From the NCBI GenBank assembly GCA_021647465.1, contig JAKIUQ010000013.1:22210-86209 (forward strand): a stretch of 64,000 bases of DNA, in the 5' to 3' direction. Below are positions 17,078-25,844 of the stretch, piece by piece. Numbering within the stretch: position 1 is the stretch's first letter; each line of letters begins with the position of its first letter. The notes under the pieces are model-generated. The model was given only the letters and a program-made list of their open reading frames with translations, was not told the DNA's origin and made no database searches. The position numbers and the translations under genes are program-made. The stretch comes from Emcibacter sp. (lineage in GTDB: Bacteria; Pseudomonadota; Alphaproteobacteria; Sphingomonadales; Emcibacteraceae).

Positions 17078-18306
17078 CCTTGCGGGATCATAAATACTTG
17101 CCTTATGGCCGGCAATATCTTGATGATGATGATATTCAGGCTGTTGTGGACGTCCTGCAGGGTGACTGGTTGACGACAGGGCCGACTGTTCAAAAATTCG
17201 AAGATAAATTACGCCAGACTGTGAAATCTGATTATGCGGTATCCTGTTCGAGCGGTACGGCGGCGCTCCACATGGCTTATATGGCGCTGAATATCGGGAC
17301 GGGTGACCGGGTCATTGTCCCCGCCATCAGCTTCGTTGCGACGGCGAACGCGGCGGTATATTGCGGCGCGGATATTCTGTTCACGGATGTTGATCCGGAT
17401 ACGGGCATGATGCGCGCGCAGGATGTTCTGGCCTTGATAGGAACTTTAAGCCCCGAAGAACTTCAGTCTGTCGCCGCGATCACGGCGGTTAATCTTACCG
17501 GTGAAGTGGCCGAAATCGAAGCCATCAGCATAATCGCCCGGCAATATGGCTGGAAAATAATTGTCGACAGCTGCCACGCTTTGGGCACCACATACCTGTC
17601 GCGTGATGGGAAAAAACTTGCCGTCGGGGACTGCTATTTTTCAGATATGGAGGTTTTTTCCTTTCATCCGGTCAAGACCATTGCCATGGGCGAAGGCGGG
17701 GCGATTACGACCAATGATCAGGACTTATACGACAGGCTTTGCCTTTTGCGAAATCATGGCATTGAAAGGGATGCGGAAAAATGGATTTCTGAATCCAAGA
17801 GCGAAATAGAGAATCCGCCGCCATGGGTTTATGAAATGCAAATTCTGGGGTATAATTATCGTCAAAGCGATATTCACTGCGCCCTTGGGTTAAGCCAGCT
17901 TGATAAATTACCTGAATTTACGGCTCACCGGCGCAGGCTTGTTGTGAAATATGATCAATTATTTATGGGCTTATCTGCACATGTAAAACCAATCAATTCT
18001 GCGCGCGGCTGTTCTGCGGCGCGGCATCTGTATGTGGTTTTGATTGATTTTAAGGCGTTGGGCATTTCACGCCTTGATTTTATCCGTGAATTATCATCCC
18101 GGAATGTGGGCAGTCAGGTTCATTATATGCCCATCTATGCCCATCCTTTTTACCGGGAAAAATATGGCCCGCAAACAAGGTGCGGCGCGGAAGAATATTA
18201 TGCCCGCGCATTATCCCTGCCCTTGCATGTGAATATGTCACGGGATGATGTGGATTATGTGACCGCGCAAATCTCGGATATCATCACTGGTATCGTTCCA
18301 GCATGA
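17074..18306 (+). CDS. pseC: UDP-4-amino-4,6-dideoxy-N-acetyl-beta-L-altrosamine transaminase
   Basis: 410 residues of the DegT/DnrJ/EryC1 aminotransferase family. SSGTAALHMAY binds the cofactor phosphate, Asp165/His168 stack on the ring in VDSCHALG, and Lys201 in SFHPVKTIAMGEGG forms the PLP Schiff base. PseC converts the PseB product to the 4-amino sugar using glutamate. Overlap ATGA with both pseB upstream and the second cytidylyltransferase downstream shows tight operon coupling. Acetylation would then need PseH, which is encoded convergently at 20977-21660. Confidence 0.92.
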   Translation: MTLRDHKYLPYGRQYLDDDDIQAVVDVLQGDWLTTGPTVQKFEDKLRQTVKSDYAVSCSSGTAALHMAYMALNIGTGDRVIVPAISFVATANAAVYCGADILFTDVDPDTGMMRAQDVLALIGTLSPEELQSVAAITAVNLTGEVAEIEAISIIARQYGWKIIVDSCHALGTTYLSRDGKKLAVGDCYFSDMEVFSFHPVKTIAMGEGGAITTNDQDLYDRLCLLRNHGIERDAEKWISESKSEIENPPPWVYEMQILGYNYRQSDIHCALGLSQLDKLPEFTAHRRRLVVKYDQLFMGLSAHVKPINSARGCSAARHLYVVLIDFKALGISRLDFIRELSSRNVGSQVHYMPIYAHPFYREKYGPQTRCGAEEYYARALSLPLHVNMSRDDVDYVTAQISDIITGIVPA

Positions 18307-19067
18307 CACAGAAACCCCGCATCGTCGCGACCATCGAAGCCCGCATGACATCTTCCCGGTTGCCCGGCAAAATGATGTTGACATGCCTTGGCAAAACCAT
18401 GTTGGAACATATGGTGGGCCGGGTAAAGCGGGCGGCCTGTCTGGATGATATTATCATTGCGACGACCCTCAATGAGACAGATGACGTGATCGCAGAAGAG
18501 GCCACGAAGTTAAATGTAAAATATTTTCGCGGTAGTGAGGATAATGTTATGCTGCGGGTTTTGGAAGCCGCACAAAATTTTAAGGCAGACATCATTGTTG
18601 AACTTACCGGTGATTGTCCGCTGATGGATCCTGCGCTGATTGATTATGCGCTGGCCCAATATTCAAGCAGCGGCGTTGATTACCTGAGCAATCTTGAAAT
18701 TACAGAATTTAAGGCGGGTTTGGCCCATCCTCTGGGTTATGCGGTGCAGGTTTTCAGCACGGCTATTCTGGCGGATGCTTACGCCCGGACAGAGGACCCG
18801 CTGGACCATGAACATGTCAGCCGTTATTTATACCAGACGCCGGAACGTTACAGGGTGAAATATTTACCGGCGCCAATATTACAGCGCGGCCCGCAAATGT
18901 CGGTCACGCTGGATACCCGGCAGGATTTTCAGGTTATCTGCCGCGTCCTGAAAGCGCTCACGCCGAAAAATCCGAATTTCACCATAGAAGACGTGGTTGA
19001 ATTCCTCAGCCAGAATCCTGACATCAGGCGCATTAATCAGGATGCTGGCCAGATAAATACCAGATAA
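18303..19067 (+). CDS. SpsF-type cytidylyltransferase, copy 2
   Basis: 254 residues, paralogue of the product of 14523-15260. Shared landmarks: EARMTSSRLPGKMM, FRGSEDNVMLRVLEAA, LTGDCPLMDPALIDYA and HEHVSRYLYQTPE. The N-terminal basic pocket residues Arg and Lys are kept, so it is likely active. It overlaps pseC by four bases and is followed after 10 bases by an oxidoreductase gene, an arrangement known from spore-coat and capsule loci where SpsF-like and Gfo/Idh-like enzymes act together. Why the island keeps two such enzymes is not clear. Confidence 0.82.
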   Translation: MTQKPRIVATIEARMTSSRLPGKMMLTCLGKTMLEHMVGRVKRAACLDDIIIATTLNETDDVIAEEATKLNVKYFRGSEDNVMLRVLEAAQNFKADIIVELTGDCPLMDPALIDYALAQYSSSGVDYLSNLEITEFKAGLAHPLGYAVQVFSTAILADAYARTEDPLDHEHVSRYLYQTPERYRVKYLPAPILQRGPQMSVTLDTRQDFQVICRVLKALTPKNPNFTIEDVVEFLSQNPDIRRINQDAGQINTR

Positions 19068-19077
19068 AGGTATCGCG

Positions 19078-20028
19078 ATGATAGAAAACCCCAAGGAAGT
19101 TTTTTCTCTGTTGATTATCGGTTGCGGGGCCATTGCGGGCGGCTATGATCAGGAAGATATTAAGGGGCCGAATATTCTGACCCATGCCAAGGCTTTTAAG
19201 GCCCATGCGGGTTTTAATCTGGCAGGCTGCCTTGATACGGACTTGAAAACCGCGCAGAATTTTGCCAATATTTGGGGGGTGGACAAGGCCTATGAAAGCC
19301 TTGAGCAGGCCATGCAAGACCGGAATTTCGACATTGTTTCTATTTGTACGCCCGCCCCCAGCCATGAAATATATCTGCGAAAATTACAAAATTATAATGT
19401 CCGTTTTATTTTCTGTGAAAAACCCATTGCCGATAACTTAAAGGCGGCTCGTGAAATGGCCGCATTCTATCCGGATAATATGGCGGTGAATTATATCAGG
19501 CGTTTTGATCCTGAAATCAGGCAGCTTGCCAAGGATATTCAAGATCATAAATACGGCAGCTTTTTATCTGGAAAGGCGCGCTATAATAAGGGCCTATATA
19601 ATAATGGCTCCCATATGACCGATCTTATCCATATGCTGTTGGGGCCTGTCATGGTTAAGGCCGCCTCAGGCATCATATATGATTTCTGGCCGGATGATCC
19701 AACCATATCCGCTAAACTCGAAGTGGCAAATGGCGGCCCTATAGATTTGATGGGCTCGGACGTGCGAACGGGCATGATTTTTGACCTTGAGCTTATTTTT
19801 GACCAAGCCATCATCAGCTTAATTGATTTTAGCCAAACATTAGTGATTAAACCTCAAAATGGCCCCAAAAAGATAATCAAGACGGGGCAGAACAGAGAAA
19901 TGTTCAATGCGGTATCCAATATTTATGACCATTTAACGCAGGGCGCGGCATTGCAGTCAAAAGCCCGTAATGGCTTATTGGCGCTTGAAACATGCGATGA
20001 TATTCGCAGAAAGGCAGGATTATCATGA
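19078..20028 (+). CDS. Gfo/Idh/MocA family oxidoreductase
   Basis: 316 residues. N-terminal dinucleotide-binding motif LLIIGCGAIAGGYD, then SICTPAPSHE and the family signature FCEKPIADN, in the order expected for this NAD(P)-dependent sugar dehydrogenase family. The C-terminal substrate domain includes GSHMTDLIHMLLG. It probably oxidises or reduces a nucleotide-linked or free sugar in the island pathway. The start codon is ten bases after the preceding stop, and its stop overlaps the next start by ATGA. This enzyme is not part of the canonical Campylobacter Pse pathway. Confidence 0.85.
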   Translation: MIENPKEVFSLLIIGCGAIAGGYDQEDIKGPNILTHAKAFKAHAGFNLAGCLDTDLKTAQNFANIWGVDKAYESLEQAMQDRNFDIVSICTPAPSHEIYLRKLQNYNVRFIFCEKPIADNLKAAREMAAFYPDNMAVNYIRRFDPEIRQLAKDIQDHKYGSFLSGKARYNKGLYNNGSHMTDLIHMLLGPVMVKAASGIIYDFWPDDPTISAKLEVANGGPIDLMGSDVRTGMIFDLELIFDQAIISLIDFSQTLVIKPQNGPKKIIKTGQNREMFNAVSNIYDHLTQGAALQSKARNGLLALETCDDIRRKAGLS

Positions 20029-21014
20029 CCAAAATCTTGTTTTTCAGCCGTGACCCCGGTGGCACCAATCAGCTCGTTGCCCTGCGATCAATATTATCTG
20101 AACAAGATGAAGGGGGCAGAAACCATCCTTTATTTGATCGCTTAAATATATCAGGCAAGCCCAATATTATCGTGGTCGCCAAGGATTATGCCCATGTCAT
20201 ATGGCGGCAAAATGGGTTTGAGGCTCTGGATTGGCCTGATATATTGTCGGAAGAAGAGGTTGCCGGCTATTTGGCCGGTTTTTCGCCGGATCACATTATA
20301 ACAAGCAGCTGTCATGTGGATGACCGGACGGAACAGATGGTTTGGCGGGTGGCCCGGCAGCTTGCGATCAAAGTGACGGCTTTTCTGGATTCGCATCATA
20401 ATATTGCCGTTCGTTTTAAGGATGATCAGGGCGAAGTGATTTTGCCGGATCAGGTATCCGTGATAGATGAGGTCGCAATGCCCGCGCTTATTTCTCTTGG
20501 ATTTGCCAAGAAAAATATCTTTGTTTCGGGGGATTTATATCAGAATTATTTTATCAGCAGCAAAAGGTATAAGAGCCTTGCGGCCCGCGAATGGGGGGGG
20601 CAAGAAGGCGAAAGCCTTATTTTATTTGCCTCTGACTATATCCATGAAATGCAGGCTATGGGCTTGACGTTTGAGGTAACGGAGTTCGAATGTCTTGATC
20701 GCCTGATTGATATCTTAACCACGGGTGAGAGGCGGGAATATCTGAAGGGGCATTGCGGGCCCTATCGTTTGATCATTCGGCCCCACCCAAAGGATACGCC
20801 CGGAAAATATGAGGCTTATCCCCAGAAAAGCACGCGGGAATTGACCATTTTAATCAGCAGTATAGGGGCGTCTCTTGAGGCGGTTACATCGGCTGATCTG
20901 GTGACGGGTCTTGGCTCGTCCCTGCTGAATGAGGCAAAAGCTTTGGGGGTGGGTATTCTGGCGCTTGGGCCATTAGTCAAGAAGTGTAAAGATTCTCAAA
21001 AAACAATTTCATAA
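20025..21014 (+). CDS. Putative GT-B-like sugar enzyme of unknown specificity
   Basis: 329 residues with no close family I can name. It opens with a P-loop-like turn ILFFSRDPGGTNQL. Its C-terminal half has LIIRPHPKDTPGKY and VTGLGSSLLNEAKALG, a pair reminiscent of GT-B fold transferases and capsule-type enzymes that bind a nucleotide sugar. It lacks the GxGH pattern expected of PseG. Co-translation with the oxidoreductase gene (ATGA overlap) ties it to the island. Its last 38 bases overlap the convergent acetyltransferase gene tail to tail. A flagellin or precursor glycosyltransferase is possible but unproven. Confidence 0.55.
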   Translation: MTKILFFSRDPGGTNQLVALRSILSEQDEGGRNHPLFDRLNISGKPNIIVVAKDYAHVIWRQNGFEALDWPDILSEEEVAGYLAGFSPDHIITSSCHVDDRTEQMVWRVARQLAIKVTAFLDSHHNIAVRFKDDQGEVILPDQVSVIDEVAMPALISLGFAKKNIFVSGDLYQNYFISSKRYKSLAAREWGGQEGESLILFASDYIHEMQAMGLTFEVTEFECLDRLIDILTTGERREYLKGHCGPYRLIIRPHPKDTPGKYEAYPQKSTRELTILISSIGASLEAVTSADLVTGLGSSLLNEAKALGVGILALGPLVKKCKDSQKTIS

Positions 21015-21660
21015 TTTCAGTGCGGTTTTCAATGCCTTTTTGCTTTAGCAGGCCCTCAAAATCAGCGGTGCAGATATTGCCGCCCCGGTGTTTTTGCAGC
21101 TCGTAAAATCTTTCCGATGTTATGGCATAGCTCGCAACGTCATATTTTTCGCCGTTCCGGACGCCATAATGCTGGTGATAACCGTCCAGTTGATAACCGA
21201 TTAATTCCAGACTGTTCATCCATTGCCACAGGTCCGCATGCTGTGCGCCGGAAATTCTTTGGAGATTTAACCGGTCGAAGCCATGTCTGGTGAGCAAGGC
21301 AACAGATTCCAATGCGGCGCCTTTAAGGGATCTGTCCCCAAAAACAATGCTGAGTTCCGCAGAACGTGTAATGCTATTGATAAATTTCAGACAGACCACG
21401 CCGATATGCCGGGAGGTTTTCTTGTCAAGGACGACCAATAATAATGAGGTGGGATCGGCCATTTCATTGGCGATAATTTCCGCTTGCTGCGCTTTATTCA
21501 CGGGGAAAGTGCCGTGAACCAGATATTGTGTGGTGACGGGGTCATTGAACCAGCTATGCCAATGGCCCTTGATTATATCCTGCTCGATATTCGGTTGACG
21601 CAGCGCAACAATGTGCCCTTGCAAAAAAATATCGTCATCTTGTGGGTTATGGTCTGTCAT
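20977..21660 (-). CDS. GNAT acetyltransferase, PseH-like
   Basis: 227 residues, GNAT fold: LRQPNIEQDIIKGHWHSWFND, acceptor strand HIGVVCLKFINSITRSAELS, the acetyl-CoA loop around FGDRSLKGAALESVALLTRHGF, and QRISGAQHADLWQWMNSLE. These resemble PseH, which N-acetylates the 4-amino group of the PseC product. The C-terminus is about 40 residues longer than usual. It is convergent with the island operon and overlaps its last gene by 38 bases, and it lies on the same strand as the tandem flagellins but downstream of them. Confidence 0.7.
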   Translation of the reverse strand: MTDHNPQDDDIFLQGHIVALRQPNIEQDIIKGHWHSWFNDPVTTQYLVHGTFPVNKAQQAEIIANEMADPTSLLLVVLDKKTSRHIGVVCLKFINSITRSAELSIVFGDRSLKGAALESVALLTRHGFDRLNLQRISGAQHADLWQWMNSLELIGYQLDGYHQHYGVRNGEKYDVASYAITSERFYELQKHRGGNICTADFEGLLKQKGIENRTEIMKLFFENLYTS

Positions 21661-21737
21661 AAAACGTCCCCTATGTATTTTCCGATATTAAGGTAGCACA
21701 GACCTCAAAAAATAAAAGACCAATAATGAATAGGCGG

Positions 21738-22565
21738 TTAGCCAAAGATGCTCAAAATTGACTGCGGGGCTTGATTGGCGATGGACAGCGCCTGTATGCC
21801 AAGCTGCTGTTTGACCTGAAGGGCTTGTAAATTGGCACTTTCCTTGGCCAGATTAGCATCCACCAGATTGCCAATGCCGATTTCAATGGTGTCGGAAATT
21901 TTATCTGCAAATATTCGCTGGGTTTCCAGGGATTTTGATCCGGCACCAAGTTTGGTCAAGGTCACGCTCACAGCGGCAAGAGAGGCGGATACAGCCGCGA
22001 GTGCCACAGAGGCGAGGGCCAGCGTTGAAATGCCTTGCGCCGCTGTAATGCTGATATTGCCGCCGCCCAATGTCAGGTTCTGATGGGCAATGGAGATGGT
22101 TTGGCTTGCGCTGGGATTGGTGATGGCGACGATAGAATCGGTTCCGGCATCAAGCAGGTTGGTGCCATTAAATTCCGCGTTATTCACGATGATGGAGATT
22201 TGATCTCTTAAGGCTTCAAAATCTTCGTTCAAGGCTGTCCGGCTGGTGGCATCAAGCCCGGCATCCGCAGCGGCAACCGTTTTTTCTTTCATTTCTATGA
22301 GCAGATCTGAAATGGCCCCGGCAGCGGCAAGCGCAATATCGGCAATGCTGATGGAACGATCCAGGCTTTGCTTGACCGCATTATATCCTTTCAGGTCTGC
22401 GCGAAGTTTCTGGGCAATGGAAAATATGGCGGCATTATCCTTGGGCGATGAAACCTTAAGGCCGGTATTAATACGATTCTGCACCGTTTCCAACTGGGTT
22501 GTCGTTTTATTAAGGTTAAAAAGGGCCGACAGGGCAATTGCGTTGGTATTTACAGAAAAGGCCAT
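21738..22565 (-). CDS. Flagellin (copy 2)
   Basis: 275 residues from ATG 22565, which gives the standard opening MAFSVNTNAIALSALFNLN; an in-frame upstream ATG would add a non-conserved 26-residue leader. C-terminal signature AKESANLQALQVKQQLGIQA followed by ALSIANQAPQSILSIFG. Nearly colinear with copy 3, for example GYNAVKQSLDRSIS and ALNEDFEALRDQI in both, so the pair arose by tandem duplication. The gap of 138 bases to copy 3 contains an ACCGG-CCCTT-CCGGT hairpin close to the start but no sigma-54 element, so it is probably read from the copy 3 promoter. Confidence 0.97.
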   Translation of the reverse strand: MAFSVNTNAIALSALFNLNKTTTQLETVQNRINTGLKVSSPKDNAAIFSIAQKLRADLKGYNAVKQSLDRSISIADIALAAAGAISDLLIEMKEKTVAAADAGLDATSRTALNEDFEALRDQISIIVNNAEFNGTNLLDAGTDSIVAITNPSASQTISIAHQNLTLGGGNISITAAQGISTLALASVALAAVSASLAAVSVTLTKLGAGSKSLETQRIFADKISDTIEIGIGNLVDANLAKESANLQALQVKQQLGIQALSIANQAPQSILSIFG

Positions 22566-22703
22566 ATTCTTGATCCTGTTAGTCTTAAAATAACTTTTAA
22601 ATATATTCCTGTTGTAGCGGCTGACCGGAAGGGCCGGTTTCAATGAACCAGATTACTTCCGATCAGAATTATGCCATTCAGAATGCGGACGGCGATATAT
22701 CGC

Positions 22704-23534
22704 TTACCCGCCGAATAGGCTTAAGATTGACTGCGGTGCCTGATTGGCAATGGATAGCGCCTGAATACCAAGCTGTTGCTTAACTTGCAGCGATTGCAAA
22801 TTGGCGCTTTCCTTGGCCATATTGGCATCCACCAGATTACCGATCCCAACTTCTATGGTATCTGAAATCTTATCCGCAAAGGCCCGCTGAGATTCCAGAG
22901 CCTTCCCGCCGGCCCCCAATTTGGTCAGAACCGCGTTGACCAGAGCGAGTGAGTTGTCAATATCGGTAAGCGCACTTGACGCGAGGGTCTGGGTTGTGAT
23001 GGTTTGCGCCGCCGTGATTGTTACATTGCCGCCGCCCAATGTCAGATTTTGGTGGGGAATGGTAATGGTCTGTGAGGCGTTGGGGTTGGTGATGGCCACA
23101 ATGGCATCTGTGCCGGCATCAATTAAATTGGTGCCGTTAAATTCGGAGTTGGCCACAATGATCGTGATTTGATCTCTTAAGGCCTCAAAATCTTCGTTCA
23201 AGGCGGTTCGGCTGGTGGCATCAAGTCCGGCATCAGCCGCCGCAACGGATTTTTCTTTCATTTCAATGAGCAGGTCTGAAATGGCCCCCGCAGCGGTAAG
23301 CGCAATGTCCGTTGTACTGATGGAGCGATCCAGGCTTTGCTTGACCGCATTATAGCCCCTTAAGTCCGCGCGTAGTTTCTGAGCGATTGAAAAGATCGCC
23401 GCATTATCCTTCGCGGAAGAAATTTTCAAGCCGGTATTAATCCGGGTCTGGGTGGTTTCCAGATCCTTTGTTGTGCTATTCAAATTAAGCAGAGCCGACA
23501 GGGCACTGGCATTTGTATTTACTGAGAAAGACAT
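22704..23534 (-). CDS. Flagellin (copy 3)
   Basis: 276 residues, MSFSVNTNASALSALLNLNS at the start and ANLQSLQVKQQLGIQALSIA near the end. First gene of the minus-strand flagellin pair. Ribosome binding site AAGGAAAG about five bases before the ATG. A textbook sigma-54 element lies 72-87 bases upstream. The central region is short, Thr/Ala/Ile-rich and differs from copy 2 mainly there, which is the surface-exposed and glycosylated part in flagellins. Confidence 0.97.
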   Translation of the reverse strand: MSFSVNTNASALSALLNLNSTTKDLETTQTRINTGLKISSAKDNAAIFSIAQKLRADLRGYNAVKQSLDRSISTTDIALTAAGAISDLLIEMKEKSVAAADAGLDATSRTALNEDFEALRDQITIIVANSEFNGTNLIDAGTDAIVAITNPNASQTITIPHQNLTLGGGNVTITAAQTITTQTLASSALTDIDNSLALVNAVLTKLGAGGKALESQRAFADKISDTIEVGIGNLVDANMAKESANLQSLQVKQQLGIQALSIANQAPQSILSLFGG

Positions 23535-23605
23535 TCCGCTTTCCTTTCATGAGTTGCATTCTGAATTTGTCGTATCCCACATATGAGATATACCGATTAG
23601 TAAAA

Positions 23606-23621
23606 TGCAAGAGCTGTGCCA
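23606..23621 (-). promoter_or_regulatory. Sigma-54 (-24/-12) promoter of the tandem flagellins
   Basis: On the minus strand TGGCACAGCTCTTGCA matches the consensus TGGCAC-N5-TTGCA exactly, with the GG and GC doublets at the required spacing. The remaining gap to 23858 (the longest stretch without a gene here) shows no other clear element. An activator site (FlbD/FtcR type) would be expected further upstream but was not recognised. Confidence 0.85.
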
Positions 23622-23858
23622 GTTTTTTTATTTCCATAAGCCTCTGGAAAGTAAAGATAAATTAGGCATATTTTTTAGACCATGATGGGTTTGCAGGAAG
23701 ATTCTGCCATCAACTAGGCAAAGCTTGCAGCAGGATTTCCTACATCCGTATTTCAAAGGGCAGAGGATTATGGTTTGCGGGTAAGTTTATTGCGCCAAAG
23801 ATTCTATGACATCAAAAACATCACGGATCATTGGCGAAGATAAGCTGTTTTTGAAAGG

Positions 23859-24320
23859 TTAAATAGTTTGATTTAACGTGATTGATGTGGGGGATTTATT
23901 GACAGATTGGGTGCCATTGGCCCCATAACGGGCCGCCTTATTTTGGGTCTTGATCACTTCATGGCTGATGGCCTGAATCATATTTTCTGATATTGTCTTC
24001 AAGCTTTTGACCAGACGGGTATGCCGCGTTAAAACGGTTTGAAAAAGTCGGGATTCTTGCTTCAGACTGCGCACAGCTGTGCCATTGCCGCTCGCAGGCA
24101 GGCCGCCGCGCGCGCCTAATTCAGACATTTCTTTATGATAGGCGGCCATGAGTTGATTTTTAAGGGGCAAAAGTTTTTCCATTTCTTTTGGCCGGTTCGT
24201 TTGCAGCAAGATGATTTCGTCAGAAATGACTTTTGTGAGGTCTTTTGTTGTCTGGATGAGGGGCACTAAAAGGCTGTGGTTTTCTGAAGCCTCAGGAAAA
24301 AAATTCTCGTTATTTGACAT
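23859..24320 (-). CDS. FlgN-like flagellar export chaperone
   Basis: 153 residues, fully helical by composition, with heptads in the middle (LLVPLIQTTKDLTKVISDEI, MEKLLPLKNQLMAAYHKEM). FlgN-type proteins of alphaproteobacteria share this layout and hold hook-junction proteins before export. It starts 1 base after the flgJ-like stop, so it is the last gene of the flgI operon. Family members are poorly conserved and the C-terminal 30 residues are low complexity, so the call rests on length, helical pattern and position. Confidence 0.65.
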   Translation of the reverse strand: MSNNENFFPEASENHSLLVPLIQTTKDLTKVISDEIILLQTNRPKEMEKLLPLKNQLMAAYHKEMSELGARGGLPASGNGTAVRSLKQESRLFQTVLTRHTRLVKSLKTISENMIQAISHEVIKTQNKAARYGANGTQSVNKSPTSITLNQTI

Positions 24321-24321
24321 T

Positions 24322-24660
24322 TTAATCTTTCACTTCCTGCGTTTTTAAAATTTCCCTATAAACTGAATCGGAAAGTCCGATGCCGCCATTCGCCGAAATT
24401 TGATTGGCAATTTGTTCACTTAGAAGATCCTGAAAGACCTCTTCACCCTGACCGCCGCCAAAGGGGCCATCAGACTTTATGTCCATAGACATGCTTTTCA
24501 GGATTTGCGCCAGAAAAACAGCTTCAAAAGTTTCGGCCGTTTCCCATGCCTTTCTTTCGAAGGCTGTAGAAGGCTGTCCTTGCCTGCTCCTGGCGATTGC
24601 CGGATTTTGCTGTAGTTGGGGCTGCTGGCTTTGTACGCTAAGGAATTTTAAATCCATCAC
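24322..24660 (-). CDS. Rod-binding protein, FlgJ N-terminal domain only
   Basis: 112 residues. Core motif AETFEAVFLAQILKSMSMD, GPFGGGQGEEVFQDLLSEQI and SDSVYREIL match the FlgJ N-terminal (rod-binding) domain. The C-terminal glucosaminidase domain of enterobacterial FlgJ is absent, which is normal in alphaproteobacteria (CheL-type proteins). It assists rod assembly in the periplasm. Its start overlaps the flgI stop by four bases. Confidence 0.85.
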   Translation of the reverse strand: MMDLKFLSVQSQQPQLQQNPAIARSRQGQPSTAFERKAWETAETFEAVFLAQILKSMSMDIKSDGPFGGGQGEEVFQDLLSEQIANQISANGGIGLSDSVYREILKTQEVKD

Positions 24661-25796
24661 ATCACCTCAATTTCCGCATGCAGCGCGCCGGATACTTTTA
24701 AGGCTTGCAAAATAGCAATCATATCGCGGGGGCCGATACCCAAAGCATTCAGGCCGTCAACCAGTTCTTGTAAATTTACGCCAGGTTTCAGAAGGGCGAA
24801 TTTCTTGCCTTCGCCTTCATCAATATCAAGCTCTGTTCTTGGAACCTCGACGGCTTCTCCGCCGCCAAACGGATTGGGCTGGGATACTTGCGGTGTTTCC
24901 GTAACTCGAATGGTCAAATTACCTTGGGCAATGGCGACTTCGCTGACCCGAACTTCGCTGCCGATCACGATGATGCCGGATCGTTCATCAACGACAACTT
25001 TGGCCTTTTGATCGGTCTTAACATATAGAAGTTCCAGATCCGTGACCAGATTGACCATATTATCAGCGTAAGTTTCAGGCTTGATAACCAGAATGGTTGC
25101 AGGGTCAATAGCCATTGCCGTTTTTATCCCCATTTCTTTATTAATGGCTGCGGCAATGCGGCGGGATGTTGTAAAGTCAGGCGTGCGCAGGGAGAAAAAG
25201 ATTTCTTTTTTGGTGAGCATGGAATAATTGACTTCTTTTTCAACAATGCCGCCGTTTGGAATCCGTCCGGCTGTTGGGACGCCTTGGGTTACGCTTGAGG
25301 CATCGCCGCCGGCAGAAAATCCGGATACCTGAATAGAGCCTTGGGCAACAGCATAAACCTCGCCGTCTGCGCCTTTAAGCGGGGTCACGATTAAGGTGCC
25401 GCCGCGCAGATTATCGGCATCGCCAATGGAACTGACGCTGATATCAAGACGGTTTCCCGTGCGGGCAAAGGGCGGCAAGCTTGCCGTGACCATAACCGCC
25501 GCAACATTCTCTGCTTTCATATTCGCGCCGCGCGTATTTATCCCGAGGCGCTCTAACATGGCCGTCAGGCTTTGCTCTGTGAAGGGGGCGTTTCTTAGGG
25601 AATCTCCGGTGCCGTTCAAGCCGACCACAAGGCCATAACCAACGAGCTGGTTTGATCTTACGCCTTCAATGGACACAAGGTCTTTAATGCGAGAAGCCGC
25701 CTGCGCAGGCAGAATATGCCCCATGCCAATCACGCCCATCAATATGACTGTAAGGAGTTTTTGATATCGCTTCTGCTTTTGGGACTTCTGCCGCAT
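24657..25796 (-). CDS. flgI: Flagellar P-ring protein FlgI
   Basis: 379 residues from ATG 25796. Signal peptide ends at LPAQAA; mature protein opens SRIKDLVSIEGVRSNQLVGY and has GLVVGLNGTGDSL, then the conserved ending ILQALKVSGALHAEIEVM. FlgI forms the periplasmic P ring around the rod. An upstream in-frame ATG at 25835 is unlikely: the sigma-54 element at 25845-25860 would put the transcript start about at 25834. The start used has GGAATG about nine bases upstream. fliX is divergent, as in Caulobacter. Confidence 0.95.
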   Translation of the reverse strand: MRQKSQKQKRYQKLLTVILMGVIGMGHILPAQAASRIKDLVSIEGVRSNQLVGYGLVVGLNGTGDSLRNAPFTEQSLTAMLERLGINTRGANMKAENVAAVMVTASLPPFARTGNRLDISVSSIGDADNLRGGTLIVTPLKGADGEVYAVAQGSIQVSGFSAGGDASSVTQGVPTAGRIPNGGIVEKEVNYSMLTKKEIFFSLRTPDFTTSRRIAAAINKEMGIKTAMAIDPATILVIKPETYADNMVNLVTDLELLYVKTDQKAKVVVDERSGIIVIGSEVRVSEVAIAQGNLTIRVTETPQVSQPNPFGGGEAVEVPRTELDIDEGEGKKFALLKPGVNLQELVDGLNALGIGPRDMIAILQALKVSGALHAEIEVM

Positions 25797-25844
25797 ACTT
25801 ACATTCCATTTCAGAAAATAGTTATAAATTCTCATATCTGATTA

